Part shown: positions 63,111-64,000 of the stretch, piece by piece
How the letters are laid out: every line of letters starts with the position of its first letter
How positions within the stretch are numbered: position 1 is the stretch's first letter
Assembly (NCBI GenBank): GCA_003153295.1
Contig: PLXY01000010.1
Span: 1-64,000, forward strand
From: Parachlamydiales bacterium
GTDB lineage: Bacteria > Chlamydiota > Chlamydiia > Chlamydiales > Rhabdochlamydiaceae
Length of the DNA stretch: 64,000 nt
Reading direction: 5' to 3'
Made by a program: the position numbers and the translations under genes
The notes under the pieces: generated by a model
What the model was told of the DNA's origin: nothing
What the model saw: only the letters and a program-made list of their open reading frames with translations
Databases searched by the model: none

Positions 63111-64000
63111 ATGACATCGGACTTAAAAAGAATTTTAAGCACTCCTAATCTCTCTTCTCCCACAAATCCTCTAATACCTGTTTCAGAGCTAGATCCAGAA
63201 GCACTTGAAACTCTAAAAATGATGGATGAGCTTGTTAAGAAACAACCTAAGGAAATTTCTCCTCCCACCACACCTCGGGCCTTAACAGGACGAGCTTTAG
63301 CTCTTACTTCGCCCTCTTCTCCTGAAAAAGAATCCCTACCAACAACTCCAGTTAAAACTGAAAGTAAATTTCTTGCTCTTTCACCTGCTTCCGAAGAATC
63401 TCCAGATTCTACCCCTGAGAAAACTCCTCCTCGAAAAAGCAAGTTTTTTGCTGCTGATTCCTCATCAGATAATACCCCAGAAAGTACTCCAGAAAAAAAA
63501 ATAGCTGTCAGCCCTGGCAGCGCTTTAATGCCTCAAACTCCTACAGATCTTAAGATTGCTAAAGGTATTATTGGAACTAACGATCCTAAGTTCAATCTTA
63601 TGCCCAAAGATCGGCAACGTTTAGAAAAAGGATTAAAGTGCTTAAATGAACTAAAATCACCTCAACATAGTCAACAAGTAGCAGCTGTACGGACTCTGGT
63701 AACTCAAGCTTTAGGCAGAAATAGTCCAGTATTAGAAGTCAGAAGTCCCCTAGCTCCAAGAAACTTAATGTTAGCCATTGAAAATTGTGCGGATGAATCT
63801 TGGATTACACCCACTTTGAAACCTAGCGGTACTCTCTTGCTTGATAGAACGCACCATACCCGTTTCATCAATGGATCTGGAAAGCATATTTGCCCGATCG
63901 GCGATCCCTTGGACAACCGTATTTTAAAACGCCGGATCAACCTCGACACAGGCATTTGGTGTGGAATGATTACGACGGCTAATCAAGAAGAAAAATTTTC
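63111..64000 (+). CDS. Ser/Thr-Pro-rich candidate effector, C-terminus beyond window
   Basis: The frame starts at the ATG at 63111 with CAGGA upstream and is still open at the window end (296 codons seen). The first 145 residues are disordered in composition and hold many S/T-P sites (STPN, PTTPRA, SPSSPE, PTTPVK, DSTPEKTPPRK, ESTPEKK), like proline-directed kinase substrates. From about 150 the sequence becomes ordered (KDRQRLEKGLKCLNELK, then LLLDRTHHTRFINGSGKHI and DPLDNRILKRRINLDTGIW). No signal peptide or membrane segment is seen. Family unknown; a secreted effector is a guess from composition. Confidence 0.6.
   Translation, partial: MTSDLKRILSTPNLSSPTNPLIPVSELDPEALETLKMMDELVKKQPKEISPPTTPRALTGRALALTSPSSPEKESLPTTPVKTESKFLALSPASEESPDSTPEKTPPRKSKFFAADSSSDNTPESTPEKKIAVSPGSALMPQTPTDLKIAKGIIGTNDPKFNLMPKDRQRLEKGLKCLNELKSPQHSQQVAAVRTLVTQALGRNSPVLEVRSPLAPRNLMLAIENCADESWITPTLKPSGTLLLDRTHHTRFINGSGKHICPIGDPLDNRILKRRINLDTGIWCGMITTANQEEKF

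Noticed and set aside
1-64000. CRISPR arrays, rRNA genes, prophage genes and integrases
   Set aside because: No regularly spaced repeats, rRNA-like sequence, phage structural genes, transposase or recombinase frames were found in the window.

Overview
The window comes from the chromosome of a member of the Chlamydiae, most likely an environmental (chlamydia-like) family such as Waddliaceae, Parachlamydiaceae or Criblamydiaceae rather than Chlamydiaceae itself. This rests on protein content and order: chlamydial glgA-pgsA, dnaG, mutS-uvrC, rpsN-rpmJ next to divergent rpmH-rnpA, pcnB and lpxB, and the run rpmF-plsX then rng-plsB-ptr, which matches Chlamydia gene order as I recall it. Added to this core are genes typical of amoeba-associated relatives: an OTU-type cysteine protease, a two-partner secretion system, a cytochrome c maturation cassette, a tripartite efflux pump and many lineage-specific membrane or repeat proteins. 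The genus is not determined.

Layout. 1-5.9 kb: 3' truncated prs, tRNA-Gln, small hypotheticals, a TPR-like repeat protein, a damaged paralogue split by a small palindromic insertion, a secreted DUF2608 protein and an SDF-type transporter. 5.9-10 kb: a DXD glycosyltransferase, glgA, pgsA, a 166-bp nested inverted-repeat element, rlmN. 10-20.3 kb: an Inc-like membrane protein whose tail carries viral-type late-domain motifs, a flavoprotein, a GT2/TpsB/TpsA operon, DCC protein and dnaG, then the OTU protease. 20.5-30 kb: mutS, uvrC, three tandem secreted propeller-like paralogues, a Lys/Cys-rich small protein. 30-34 kb: Asp23/AmaP-like pair, rpsN-rpmJ, rpmH-rnpA-uvrD. 33.8-39.1 kb: a respiratory or heme cassette (ccsA-like, resB-like, cytochrome c, DUF2231-like, porin) bracketed by two copies of the uvrD 3' end, so probably an inserted island. 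39.2-50 kb: adk, MFS exporter, an AAA ATPase, a TolC-EmrA-EmrB pump, a glycosyltransferase and a thioredoxin-like protein. 50-61.7 kb: DTW protein, pcnB, hydrolase, lpxB, yceD-rpmF-plsX, a NadD-like protein, rng-plsB-ptr. 61.7-64 kb: a duplicated unknown gene pair and the start of a Ser/Thr-Pro-rich candidate effector.

How the genes work together. The conserved set covers DNA repair and replication (mutS, uvrC, uvrD, dnaG), translation and RNA processing (rpsN, rpmJ, rpmH, rpmF, rnpA, rng, pcnB, rlmN), phospholipid and lipid A synthesis (plsX, plsB, pgsA, lpxB) and glycogen storage (glgA). The variable set faces the host or envelope: OTU protease, late-domain protein, TPS adhesin, porin, pumps and secreted repeat proteins. 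The strongest candidates for something undescribed are the late-domain tail at 11006-11113, the island at 33.8-39.1 kb with its porin carrying a heme-less cytochrome-like domain, and the two palindromic mobile repeats at 3.3 and 8.7 kb. All functional statements are from reading motifs by eye; no database search was run.
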